Below are positions 1 through 10,639 of a stretch of DNA of 64,000 nucleotides, in pieces. The DNA comes from Diorhabda sublineata (lineage: Eukaryota > Arthropoda > Insecta > Coleoptera > Chrysomelidae), in the NCBI RefSeq assembly GCF_026230105.1, contig NC_079484.1, positions 1,875,805 to 1,939,804 on the forward strand, written 5' to 3'. A program made the translations under genes and the position numbers. Each line of letters starts with the position of its first letter. Position 1 is the first letter of the stretch. A model generated the notes under the pieces. It did not search any database and was not told the DNA's origin. It saw nothing but the letters and a program-made list of their open reading frames with translations.

Positions 1-1666
1 TTAAGTCATCCCACAGTTCGTCCATAATTTTGCTTCTATCTCCGGTAAAAAAATTTTGAGATAGTTCTGGATCTTCGAAAATACGAGCCATCTTCTCTTT
101 AGGTAACAATATCGTGAGTAAATACATAAGAGCTACACTGAGAGAAGTTGCTTTTACATCATCTACGTCTGCTAGAAATTGATCGTACGTCATTATATTT
201 CGTAAATTAACCTCAAATTCGGACAAACACGATTTTAAATTCGAATAATACTCTTTTAAAAGTTTATCCCCGTATTTTCGTCTAGTACTTAGATCAGTAT
301 TTGTAGCTAATAAGAAATTTACATCATAACTTGGTAAATTATATCTGATAATTTGGAAGTCCAATATCAAGCAAGACGATTGGTCGTTGTGGAAAAAGAA
401 ATTGTTACACCAGAGGTCGCCGTGAGTTAAAAAATTTCGACGGTTATTCGAAGTTTGAACAACGTTAAAATAATTTAGAAGCGAATTAGAGCATTTAAGT
501 TTAAATTCGTCTACGTTAGTTCGTTCAAGTATATATTTAAATTTGTCGATAACGTATCCGTTTGTTTTGATACAAGTATCGAAAAAATTCTCTATATGTC
601 GATTATTTTTGATCGCGAAACTTTCTGTCAACATTTCTTTGTAATAATTACCCATTCTGAACTTAGTTCCTAGTATTTTAGACAGTTTTTCTTCGAAAAG
701 TAAACCGCAAGAATGGAATTTAGCTAGTTGTTTATAAAGTAGAGAAAGTTGTTGGTACGTAAACGGTATTTTTATATCTAAATTCGAATAATTATTCGCG
801 GAAGCGTCTTCGAATACCATAAATCTGTCTTTACGTGACAAATAACATTGCGGTAAGAAATCGACGATTTTTCCGAACCCCATTTTCTTCAACTGCGGTA
901 CAAACGTCATATAAAATTTTTCTTCTTTTCTGAACGAAAGTTGTGCCATGTTCGTGCGGATTTCGTCGGTTTTAGTTGGTGTGTGCTTGTAGAAAAACTG
1001 GTGTTGTTCACTCTGTTGTTGGTTAATTACGTGGATTTTTAATATGAAATATTCGCCGAGGAAACCTTTTTTTTCATCGACCGGTTTTATTTCGAAATCT
1101 GTAAATTCCACGGTATCAAAATCTCCTAATTTATTTTGAATTATTTCGTAACAATCTTCCCGACTAATATTAGGATGCAGTACCGTTTCGTACAATTCCA
1201 TCAAACTCGCTTTTAGTTTATCTTCTTCTTTTTTTTCTTGTTCGGATATATATTTGACAACTTGAAGTTTGACGTATGGCAGAAGATTCGTAACGAGTTC
1301 GATGAACTCTTCAATTGTCGGTATCGATTCGTTCTTTTCGAGTTTTAATAGTGTTTGTACTAATTCATCATAAAAATGTTGTAATAATTTTTTCAAATAT
1401 AAAAATCTCTCTTGTTGTGTAGTATTCAAAAATATTACCAGTAATGCTTTGTACAATATTTTTTTAACGCAATCTTCTTTTTTGGATTCTTTTGTGGCCC
1501 GTTTCTTGATAGTTTCCACCACGTTTTCGAAAAGATCGGGGATTATGATACCATTGAATAAGTTTTTTGATAACTTGAACGTGTTTGGTTGGAAAAAATC
1601 GTCATTTTCGATATCGAATTTTTGTAACAGCACTTCTAATACCACTTTCAAAATATCAAGTTTCAT
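1..1666 (-). CDS. EcKL / CHK kinase-like protein, 3' end beyond window
   Basis: This is an uninterrupted reading frame from an ATG at 1666-1664 to the left edge, about 555 codons with no stop, so the C-terminus lies outside. From about residue 165 onward it matches the ecdysteroid-kinase-like family (EcKinase/DUF1679-type, a choline-kinase-like fold). A typical domain start reads ISREDCYEIIQNKLG. The Brenner-type catalytic loop HGDLWCNN starts at His415 and is followed about 15 residues later by the metal-binding DFQ. Family members phosphorylate small hydroxylated molecules such as ecdysteroids or xenobiotic metabolites, probably in the cytosol; the substrate here cannot be told. Oddly, some 165 residues precede the kinase domain: a charged, apparently helical segment rich in Lys, Glu and Leu. 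EcKLs are usually about 400-430 residues in total. The gene is single-exon as far as it is visible and diverges from the CYP9-type gene at 4957. The family call is firm; the role of the extension is unknown. Confidence 0.85.
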   Translation of the reverse strand, partial: MKLDILKVVLEVLLQKFDIENDDFFQPNTFKLSKNLFNGIIIPDLFENVVETIKKRATKESKKEDCVKKILYKALLVIFLNTTQQERFLYLKKLLQHFYDELVQTLLKLEKNESIPTIEEFIELVTNLLPYVKLQVVKYISEQEKKEEDKLKASLMELYETVLHPNISREDCYEIIQNKLGDFDTVEFTDFEIKPVDEKKGFLGEYFILKIHVINQQQSEQHQFFYKHTPTKTDEIRTNMAQLSFRKEEKFYMTFVPQLKKMGFGKIVDFLPQCYLSRKDRFMVFEDASANNYSNLDIKIPFTYQQLSLLYKQLAKFHSCGLLFEEKLSKILGTKFRMGNYYKEMLTESFAIKNNRHIENFFDTCIKTNGYVIDKFKYILERTNVDEFKLKCSNSLLNYFNVVQTSNNRRNFLTHGDLWCNNFFFHNDQSSCLILDFQIIRYNLPSYDVNFLLATNTDLSTRRKYGDKLLKEYYSNLKSCLSEFEVNLRNIMTYDQFLADVDDVKATSLSVALMYLLTILLPKEKMARIFEDPELSQNFFTGDRSKIMDELWDDL

Positions 1667-4600
1667 GATCGCACTATTTTCTCAAACAATGCTTTATCAA
1701 CACAACAATCAACTTTATATTAGCCGGTATTAATACAAAATTAAATATATAATTAATAATAGTAAGTACCATTTGTTTAAAATTATGGGTTTTCGAAAAA
1801 CCTTTGTCATTTGATTACGTAATGTAAATAATAGTGTATTATGTCTGAAAATATTCCTAATTGGTGAAATAAATACAGGATATGCGTTTATTTCGAAAAT
1901 CTACCGAGTTCAACAAAATGATATACCGTGTACGAGGTGCGAATGAAAATAAGTTACACATAACCTCACATAATGTGGTAAAAATTCGATATAATCATTT
2001 GCGAATGTTTTTGAGCTACGTTTGACGAAAAATAGCTAAAAGAAAAACGGCTACCACCAAATGATTCAAGACCAAAGAAAATTCTCATGAACAAATCGAA
2101 AAAGTAAACAAATTATATGACGTTAAGTATATCATCTAAATTATATTTATCAATCTCGAGTAAATATTTAAAACCCAAACACAATAGTCGGTAGTTATCT
2201 TAATTCCACTTAATACAATTTTTTTTTACATCCCTTATCACGTTTTTCGATCAAATCTTTTATTAAGTTGTCAGAAAATACGAGGTGTGACTATTTGTGC
2301 GATTTTTACATTATTCTAATATTAATATTAAATATTTTCTTTTATTTCTACTATTAAATAAAACTATGGTATTAAAAAAACACATTTTATATCAAAATAC
2401 CGATAAATACTAAACAAACCGGTTCCCATCTCTATCACAAACAGGTGCAATCCAACGTAGAGCTTGAATTCGATTAATTTTATGTGCCGATAATGTAGGA
2501 AACTAATTTTCGTTTTCACCTTGACAAGTAACCTCTATTTAGTGTAGGTAAACAAAACACGTTTTCTAACTATGTACAAAACTGTGCAATATTATCTGTC
2601 TTATATAATATACTATAAAACTTAATTTAGTTTCATTAGTAATAAGCTAGTTTATTAATGAAATGATATATTTCTGTTTCCTTTAAATAGAAACTCTTTG
2701 AAAAATACTTTCACAAATAAAACTGAAAATAAAAGTCTAAAAACAAAAAAATAACTTCACGAAACGAATAAATCTGCACACAGATGGTTACGTCACGGCG
2801 GCCATTTTTAAATCAGCATCAATGATTTTGATAATCCGTTGGGGTGTAATTTCAAGTTAATTTCTTAAATAGGGTATTATACCCTATATTATCAGCTGTT
2901 TATTAAAGTTCCGAAAAGTGCAATAAACTACGGGGTGTATATTTTATCTTTAACTTTAACTAAATAATATAATAAGCCCCTCCCATCGACACATCCCACA
3001 TATACCATGTACCACTTTATATAACGATCTAAGCCTGCGTCGAACGTTATATCACCAGTGTTGCCAGAGCTAGTACAATTGTACAATTTTAGTGTATTTT
3101 ATACGCTAGTACATTTTTCTTTTTTTCTAATACATTTTCCCTGCGTTCGCAAATATAAAGTTATTTTATATTTTCCTTTAATAAAATAAACTAGAAATTG
3201 TACTAGATTGTAACAATAATTAGAAAACAGAGCCAAGTTGATTTATATTTAGAACGTGAGATTTTTGTACTGCATTGTTAATTTTATCGGTAAACTTTAT
3301 ATAAATTTTTCATCCTTAAAATAATAATTGACACAGTCTATAACATTTTTGGAAAAAAAATTTATTTAAACTTATGTTTATACATCTTTCTATAATTTTA
3401 TTAAATTTTCTAGTTCAATTTTTACATTCAGCTTTTAAATTGTGGCAGCACTGTATATCACGTCATACGTCGGCAACGGCCCTTATCCTGCCCCTATTTT
3501 TAAATGCGCATTTAAATCTTTATAAATTGTGGTTTTTTAAAAAGTTTTTTTATAATATTAATTTGTTAGACTAGATAGTTGATTTACTGATAAATTGGTA
3601 CTGGTAAATGGTAATTTTCATTGTGGCGTTTGCCAAAATAAAACAATCTTCTTATATTGTTAATTCCGTTTATGATAGTCTATTTATAAAAGTTGTCGTC
3701 AACGTTAACCTTGAATAAAGAGCAATATTTGTTGATTGGTTTAGGACTGCAAATATCAAAACAACATCATTACATTCCAAGAGTTTCTGTTTACTAGTTT
3801 GTTTATAAATAACAAACGAAATATTTGATGAAAGGTATCTATATATTTATGTATTTCTTAGTTTTATTCAACTATAGAAGCGAAATTTTTGCTTTCTTCA
3901 TTTTTTTTTAATCTATAAGTTATTTTTTATTTAGTTGGAGTAATTATAAAACGGTATTTTAAGTAAATTATACCATTTCGTCTTAAATCATTAAAAAATA
4001 TATTCTTTCATTATTTCAATACAATTTCAGTTTTTCTAATTAATAAATATTTAACTACTGATGACACGATATCTTTTGCAGACTATTTTTAAATAATTCA
4101 AATGTCCTCGAAGCTATTAGAGTTGGGAGGGAAAATGAAACGTTGTCGATGTGTATATTTCAACTTGTAGCATCATTCTAGTCTCATACATAATCGAAAT
4201 TAACATCCGACGGTTAACATTTCGCGTAAATACAGATTATGGAAAAACATAGTTTATTCGACGAAAATAAAACAAAAAAAAACGGTGTTTAGAATCACAC
4301 TAGTGTACGTTGTTGATATCTGTCACCTGTCACCGAATCCACACTACAGCGATCTCTGTGTTTAACGATTATAGACAGTCAGTCCAAATATGACTGGAAA
4401 ACTCATTTACAAGGTCAAATCGGATATTACGTCACCATATATGTATTCGGCAGAGAGCGCGTCATGTCTTATATTGTATTTTTTTGGATTTTAGAGCAAT
4501 TATTGCACGCAAAATGTTTATTTGTTCTTTGTCTAAATAAAATTACATAGAAGTACTTCAGAAAACACAAATTTATTTAAGAAAATCACACAGGATTATA

Positions 4601-4956
4601 CGTCAACTGTATGCAAACAAACAATTCAGTACAGATGGTTGGGCTTGCTGGAAAAGTATCGATATATCGATATGTATCGATCCTATGTATCGAAAATAAG
4701 AAAAAAACTAAATTATACAACAATCGCCGGGAATTTGATTATGTATTAAAACTTTTGGAACCAAATACAAGCAAAACGTAACTGTTTTGACGAAAAAAAT
4801 GTTAACCTACAACATAACCTAAAAGAGGACACACTTCGCACCCATTCGTGGATCTATCCGGGGGTGGATGCTTGGAGGGACGAGTTTTCTCACGAAATAA
4901 ATATTTTTCTCTTTATCGACACGGTATATATTTACAGGTGATTTAAAACCAACAAA
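1667..4956. other. Intergenic region between divergent EcKL and CYP9-type genes
   Basis: This 3.3-kb A+T-rich region should contain the promoters of both divergent genes. No convincing coding exon was found: the short open frames lack codon-like composition and known motifs. Recognisable items are a TATCGATA cluster at 4657-4693 and a GTGTTGCCAG motif near 3058 that recurs in the SLC26 introns. Nothing else was recognised. Confidence 0.5.
4657..4693. promoter_or_regulatory. Cluster of TATCGATA (DRE-like) motifs
   Basis: Two perfect 8-bp TATCGATA palindromes lie head to tail at 4657-4664 and 4665-4672. TATCGAT follows at 4675-4681 and another TATCGA a few bases later. TATCGATA is the DREF-binding DNA-replication-related element in Drosophila, a common core-promoter motif. 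The cluster lies about 270-300 bp upstream of the CYP9-type start codon at 4957, so a role in that promoter is plausible but inferred. Confidence 0.4.
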
Positions 4957-7900
4957 ATGTTGCAACTACTGCTAATCGCTTCTGTTTTATTCGGTCTCTT
5001 TTACCACTTTTTCATCAGACCTATGAGTTATTGGAAAAGACTGAATGTACCTCAAACTAAACCGTGGTGGTTCTTTGGAGACAGTTGGGGTACAGTCTTC
5101 AAGAAGCACAGTTTTGTTGATTTAACACAATACGTGTACGATGCTGTTCCTGGCAGCAGGTAGATTAATTAATTAATTTTATAAAATCACGATCATTGAT
5201 ATTCGTAATTTTCAAGGTATTCCGGTATGTATCAATTTTCTGTACCCACGCTACTGATCAAAGATCCCGAATTAATAAAACAAGTTTGTGTCAAAAATTT
5301 CGATCATTTTACCGATCACAGAGGAGCCATTCCGGAGGAAGCTGATCCTTTATTTGGAAAAAATTTATTCTCGTTGAAAGGTGAGTAAGTATACATCACA
5401 ATATCAATTAATGAATAATGTTAAACCCTGACCTGACCCAAATTGAAATACCTCAATTATATATCGTAAAAATGATATCAAAATCTTCCGACGGTTAATT
5501 TTCTTCATTGCACGGCTTTGCACGAAGGATGGGTTACGATTTAAATAGAATTAGGCGTATAATGGGGTCAATAAACTCCGTTTTCTATGGATATAAAACA
5601 TATGTTTTGGAAGAAATAAGGTTATGTGTCAATATGATAAAAATATAAATAAATATAAATAGCAAAACGTATCTAATTGGTTTTATTTGTTGTATATCAT
5701 GTAAACTATAAACGGGCAAAAACTTTTGACCGATAGTGTATATAATTTATAATATCTATTAACTTTTTTGTAGGTAAAAGATGGCGCGACATGAGATCTG
5801 TTGTCAGTCCAACTTTTACCAGCAGCAAAATGAAAGCGATGTTTATTTTAATGTCTGAATGTGGTCAATCTTTTACCAAATTCTTCCTGGATAAAAATCA
5901 GGATAGTTTGGAAGTCGAAATGAAAGATACTTTTTCCAGATTTACTAACGATGTAATTGCCACAACGGCTTTTGGGGTTAGGACGGATTCTTTAAAAGAT
6001 CCCGAAAATGAATTTTTCATGATGGGAAAGGATGTTACCAATTTTACGTATTGGAAATCCATGAAATTTTTTTTATATATAACTTTACCTAAGCTGTGTG
6101 CAGTAAGATATTTCTATTACTAACTAGAATATTTATTCATCAATATATTCCTTTACAGAACAGAAAAAACTTTTCAATTGTTATTTAGAACGAAAAAAAA
6201 ACAAAGTAGTTCGTCCAATTAACGAATACAACTTATTTTCTAATGTTTTACAAGCTATTTTGTAAATTAATAGATTTTTTAACGTATATTGTGTGAAATA
6301 AAAGAAAACAATCATCAAATCTCTTAGGAAAACAAAACATAGACTTAATCCACGTATAGAAATTGCAAAAAACCGACCACAAAAATGTTGAAAGTTGTTT
6401 TGTTGTTTGCTCACTCCCAGAATAACAAACTTTTACGATTATGATTTAAAATACATTTTTACTTGAATATTGGTAAATTTCACAAAAATAAAACAACGCA
6501 GATATTAAAGGTACTTACTTATGTTAAATAATTATCACTAATCATTTAATGAACCCAAAATAAACACAAAAACCGTTAATTATTGTGAGCACTAAGTGAC
6601 AGCAACAAAGACTAAGTTCAAAATGGCGGTAACGATGGATTTAAGCGCGAAAGTTTGAATATTATGGATTCGATCGTCAGTCTTGATTCGAAGTAACCCA
6701 CGATAGGGCGTTTCTTTTCCTTTCCAATGGTATTAATAAATCATTTGATATCAAAAATGTATTTAGCAGGTTTACATTCTAATGTTTTCTTTTGTTTTGA
6801 CTTTTTATTGCCGCTACAGTAAAACTAATTTTGTAAAGTCTTTAAAACAACAAAAATTTTCAACTTTCAGCTTGTGCTAATAACTTATCCAATTTAAAGA
6901 ATCTAGTGAGCAATATATTTTCATTTATACATTATACAATGTATGTATGTATGTATATGTAATAATTGATTACGAAAAATATATAAATACACGTTCAATA
7001 TTTTCAGTTTATAAAACTTCGATTTTTGAGCAGATCAATTACAACTTTCTTTACTAATATTATCGACGAAACAATAAAAATGCGGGAAGAAAAAGGAATT
7101 GTACGACCAGATGTAGTGCATGTACTAATGGAAGCTAGGAAAGGTAATTTGCAAAAGGAAGAAAAGGCACTTGATGTCGGTTTTGCTGTGGTCGAAGAAG
7201 CTGAATTAGGTAAATAAACATTATTTTTCCAAAAGTTGAACGAAAATATTTAGAAATCGCGGTAATTCCTACTAAAACTAGATTAAATATGAAAATATTC
7301 AATTGAATTTAATAAATTATAGATTTTCTTTTCTTATATATGTATTTATGCAATACTTACATGCTGAACACACTGTTTACACTAACACTGCACCAACACA
7401 ATATTACATTATCTAACGCACGTTTCGATAACCAAGTTATCGTCTTTAGAGACTGAAGGTAAACTTTATCACCAACCAATTCTAGAAATTCTTCCTACTT
7501 CCAGTTAATTTAGCTTTTTTTCCATTGTACATGAGTGATTTATGATTTCATGTCTTTCTATACAATATAAATGTTTAAAAAAACAATGTCTTTTGAGCTT
7601 AGAATAATAATAAGACAACTTTTCTATTATTTTTATCAGTGAATTGAAAAATGTTTCAATTTTATTATGCAGTTCTATATTCTTCTTTTTTATAAAATCA
7701 TAATGGATCACGTTGTATTTACTAGCTATAAATTAGGTACGTTCCATCTCATAATCGAATATATGACCGCTAAAAGTTCCATTTCAACGTGAAAATTTGA
7801 AATTCCTAGAAACTTTGGTGATATTTATAATAACATACAGTATATTTCATTTATGAAGTCGAGAGATCGCTTATTATGTCTACAGTAACAATACGAAAGT

Positions 7901-9483
7901 TGTTAACCTATGGAACGTACACATTTCAATGACAGAATAATCGATACTAATGATCATGGTGTTTACACTAGTAGTTTATTTGTCTTCTGAATAGAACATG
8001 TTTGATGTTACGAATAATTTTAATTAGAGTAGAAATGGATATATACACCTCGCGCTGGTACACTATTCCCAAGATGGGGCGTTTAAGAAAAATGTAATTT
8101 TTTCAGGAACCAGTAGCGTTACAGAAATAACTAACTTAGATATAGCGGGACATGCGATGGTTTTCTTTTTCGCTGGTTTCGACGCCGTTTCTACTTTAAT
8201 GTGTTTCATGTGCTATGAATTAGCAATAAATAAAGATGTTCAAGATAGACTTAGGGAAGAAATCCGTAGTACTTTCGAGAAATGTAACGGGAAAATAACG
8301 TACGAAGCTCTTTTAAAAATGCAGTATATGGATATGGTCGTATCAGGTAAACGTAATAATATATTTTTTATTCACTCTAACATAGTTTATTATTGCTTTG
8401 TAATTGAATATAAACGTTGGATAATACATGGTGGTTTTTGATTGTAATATTTTGACTGTTGAAAGTTGAATTTCTTGATATTATTACTTGTCAGAACTTT
8501 TCGTATTTTTTTCTTGAGAATCGTTTTTGATTTTGGGTTTCTTATGATTGAAACTAATTTTCGAAAAATTAAAAACTAATTTTCAATCAGAAGGGGCCTT
8601 AAATCAAGACGATTATCGATACAAATGAGATTGGGCTAAAATATGTTTCCTAATCAAATTATGGGATTTTTTATTGAAAGTTTAATGACTGTTTGTATTT
8701 TAAACGTATCTTTATCAAACTTGAAGGGAAGTATAGGTACTGTACACCTTTCTGAGTTATTTTAAATGAAGTTTCTTGACTTCAATCAGTGGAGTACGAT
8801 AAGGGCAAGTAATAGTAGGGTAGAATATGTATTTCGACTTGTTAACGATATCAAAAACTTCTATATATAATTGGAAGTTATATAAACGATAGTTTACACC
8901 AACAATTACGCTATGTGAAGCACGTTTCGCTAACAAAGTTATCATCTTCAGAGACTGAAGGTAAAACACACCTTCTCTGAGGATGATAACATGGTTATAG
9001 AAACCTGTAATAAAATATTTAATTTGTGTTATTTTATTTGAAGAAAGTTTAAGAAAATGGCCGATTGCTGTTATGACAGATAGAGTTTGTACCCAACCTT
9101 TTACGATTGACGCTAAAACTCCAGAAGAAACGACTCTTCGTATAGATGCTGGTACACCGATAATGATTCCAAATTTTGCAATACATCGCGATCCTAAATA
9201 CTATCCCGATCCGGATCGTTTTGATCCGGAAAGATTTAACGATAAAAATAAAAAAAATATTGATTGTTATACGTACATACCCTTCGGGGTGGGACCGAGA
9301 AACTGTATTGGATCAAGATTTGCTTTAATGGAAGTTAAAGTGGCTTTTTTCCATATTCTGTTGAATTTTGAACTAGTACCAACAGCAAAAACTCAAATTC
9401 CGTTGAAGATATCGAAATCGAAGTTGAATATTACAGCAGAGGGTGGTTTTTGGTTTGCCATGAACCGTTTAGAAAAAATATAA
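4957..9483 (+). CDS. Cytochrome P450, CYP9-like (gene A), six coding exons
   Basis: Exons: 4957-5159, 5217-5380, 5774-6102, 7008-7209, 8107-8346 and 9044-9483. Introns are GT-AG and the phases join exactly to give 525 residues, normal for a microsomal P450. Visible landmarks are an N-terminal membrane anchor (residues 1-20) followed by RPMSYW, helix C WRDMR, a CYP9-style block VSPTFTSSKMKAMF, helix K ESLR (Glu380 and Arg383, with the Glu codon split by intron 5), PERF, and the haem loop FGVGPRNCIG with ligand Cys467. It should be an ER-bound monooxygenase using NADPH-P450 reductase, probably acting on xenobiotics or hormones. Oddly, the I-helix reads AGFDAVST, so Ala326 sits where the oxygen-activating Thr is expected. 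It pairs tail-to-tail with gene B. A candidate AATAAA is at 9538-9543. The sequence tttacag just upstream of the ATG may be the end of a 5' UTR intron. CYP9 membership is by motif memory; the subfamily is not assigned. Confidence 0.9.
6103..7007 (+). other. Intron 3 of CYP9-like gene A
   Basis: A 905-bp intron runs from gtaaga after exon 3 to ttttcag before exon 4. It is A+T-rich with a short TGTA microsatellite near 6941-6960. A minus-strand open frame inside (6181-6414) shows no recognisable motifs and is taken as chance. Confidence 0.6.
7363..7466 (-). repeat. Dispersed hammerhead-like repeat, single arm, in CYP9 gene A intron 4
   Basis: Read on the minus strand, this copy has AGTCT, CTAAAGA, the stem CGATAAC-TTG-GTTATCG, then AAACGTGCGTTAGA. 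It belongs to the same family as the copies at 8885-9010 and 62574-62744. Relative to those, CTGA is mutated to CTAA, while the short ACG-TG-CGT hairpin after GAA is intact. The outer part (tgaacacactgtttacact) is also shared with the 62.6-kb copy, so the repeat unit extends at least 100 bp. Confidence 0.6.
8885..9010. repeat. Back-to-back inverted pair of the hammerhead-like repeat, intron 5 of CYP9 gene A
   Basis: The minus-strand arm (about 8910-8962) reads AGTCTCTGAAGATGATAAC, then a 3-nt loop, GTTAGC and GAAACGTGC. The plus-strand arm (about 8970-9008) reads TTCTCTGAGGATGATAAC, then ATG, GTTATAG and AAACCTG. The two arms face away from a short centre, the same arrangement as at 62.6 kb. 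It lies just upstream of the exon 6 acceptor at 9043. Confidence 0.6.
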
Positions 9484-10639
9484 TCATTTCCATTATTTGT
9501 TTATTAAATAAGTTTTCCTAGATGTTATTTTATATAAAATAAACGTACGTTTTAATGTTCTTTATTTATTTTCCTTTTATCTCTTCAAATATTGTGATTT
9601 ATTTAGTCTACAATTCTGAAAGAATATTCTTGATAAAGTATTTTTTGAGTTACTTAATGCACACGTTACCAAAAAATTAAAACATAAATAAACTTTATTA
9701 TTAACACTTCTTCTTTTTTACATATCTACTTCTGTCACCTGTCAATCGTGACGTTAGTTTAATACAAATGTGTCGTTACTGTCAATATGTCATTAGACAT
9801 CAATTTCCGCAACATTTCCTTCAGATTTCTGTACAAAGGTAGGTGATATGTCATTGTATTGACATTTATCTCTGGTTACTATGTATTTACATATTACACT
9901 TTTCTCTTAAAATATATATTTGTCAATTGTCATTTTAAAAGAGATATTGTAATAATGTCTACTAATTTTTCTTGATTTAATTCAGGAAATCGTAACTGAA
10001 TGGAAATGAATAACATAGAATATTTTTTGTTGTAAATGAACCTCGAAAATAGATTAGTTCTGCCACCTACCATCGAGGGCATTGGCATCGCAAATCCGCG
10101 CCATGTTTTCACTGAATAACAACTAAATTTGCATTCTTTCTCAGGGTATGTTCTATGACTAAAATTACGGAATTGACTAGAGGCAACTTAACATACATCG
10201 GTGTATGGCAATTAGTCGTTTCTTTCACTATATGTCCACAATAAAGAAGACGGTCTCTGCTTCATTTGAGACTACTGGACATAATCCTGCAACGTGGCGC
10301 TATTTTCAAATTTTTATGTGGATTTTTATATTTTGTTTTTTAATTAATTAAAACCGCAAACTTACATTCTGTAAAAGTGAATCTAAACTGGGTTATCAGC
10401 ATAAAAAAAACAAATCTCCTTATCACAAGAATCGAATGAAAAAGCCTTTCCTAAAAGGAAACTGTACACTTATCTGGAAGGGTGATAACGATAAAAAAAC
10501 TTGTGAAATACTTTTTTATTGGCGAAATAATTCAAATGTATAAAATAAAATGGAAGATATTACGAATAAACTGATAATAAAGGTAGATATAGTAACAAAA
10601 AATGAGATAATTATATTAAGTTTGAATAAAAAAATTTAA
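9484..10639. other. Intergenic region between convergent CYP9-like genes
   Basis: This stretch of about 1.15 kb holds the 3' UTRs and poly(A) signals of both P450s: AATAAA at 9538-9543 on plus, and TTTATT at 10515-10520, which reads AATAAA on minus. A TGTCACCTGTCAAT-GTGACGTT sequence near 9735 recurs near 39260 and is probably a dispersed repeat. No further gene was seen. Confidence 0.5.

Noticed and set aside
3374..3574. 66-codon hydrophobic ORF near the CYP9-like promoter
   Set aside because: No start context, homology or splice partners; hydrophobicity follows from T-rich sequence.
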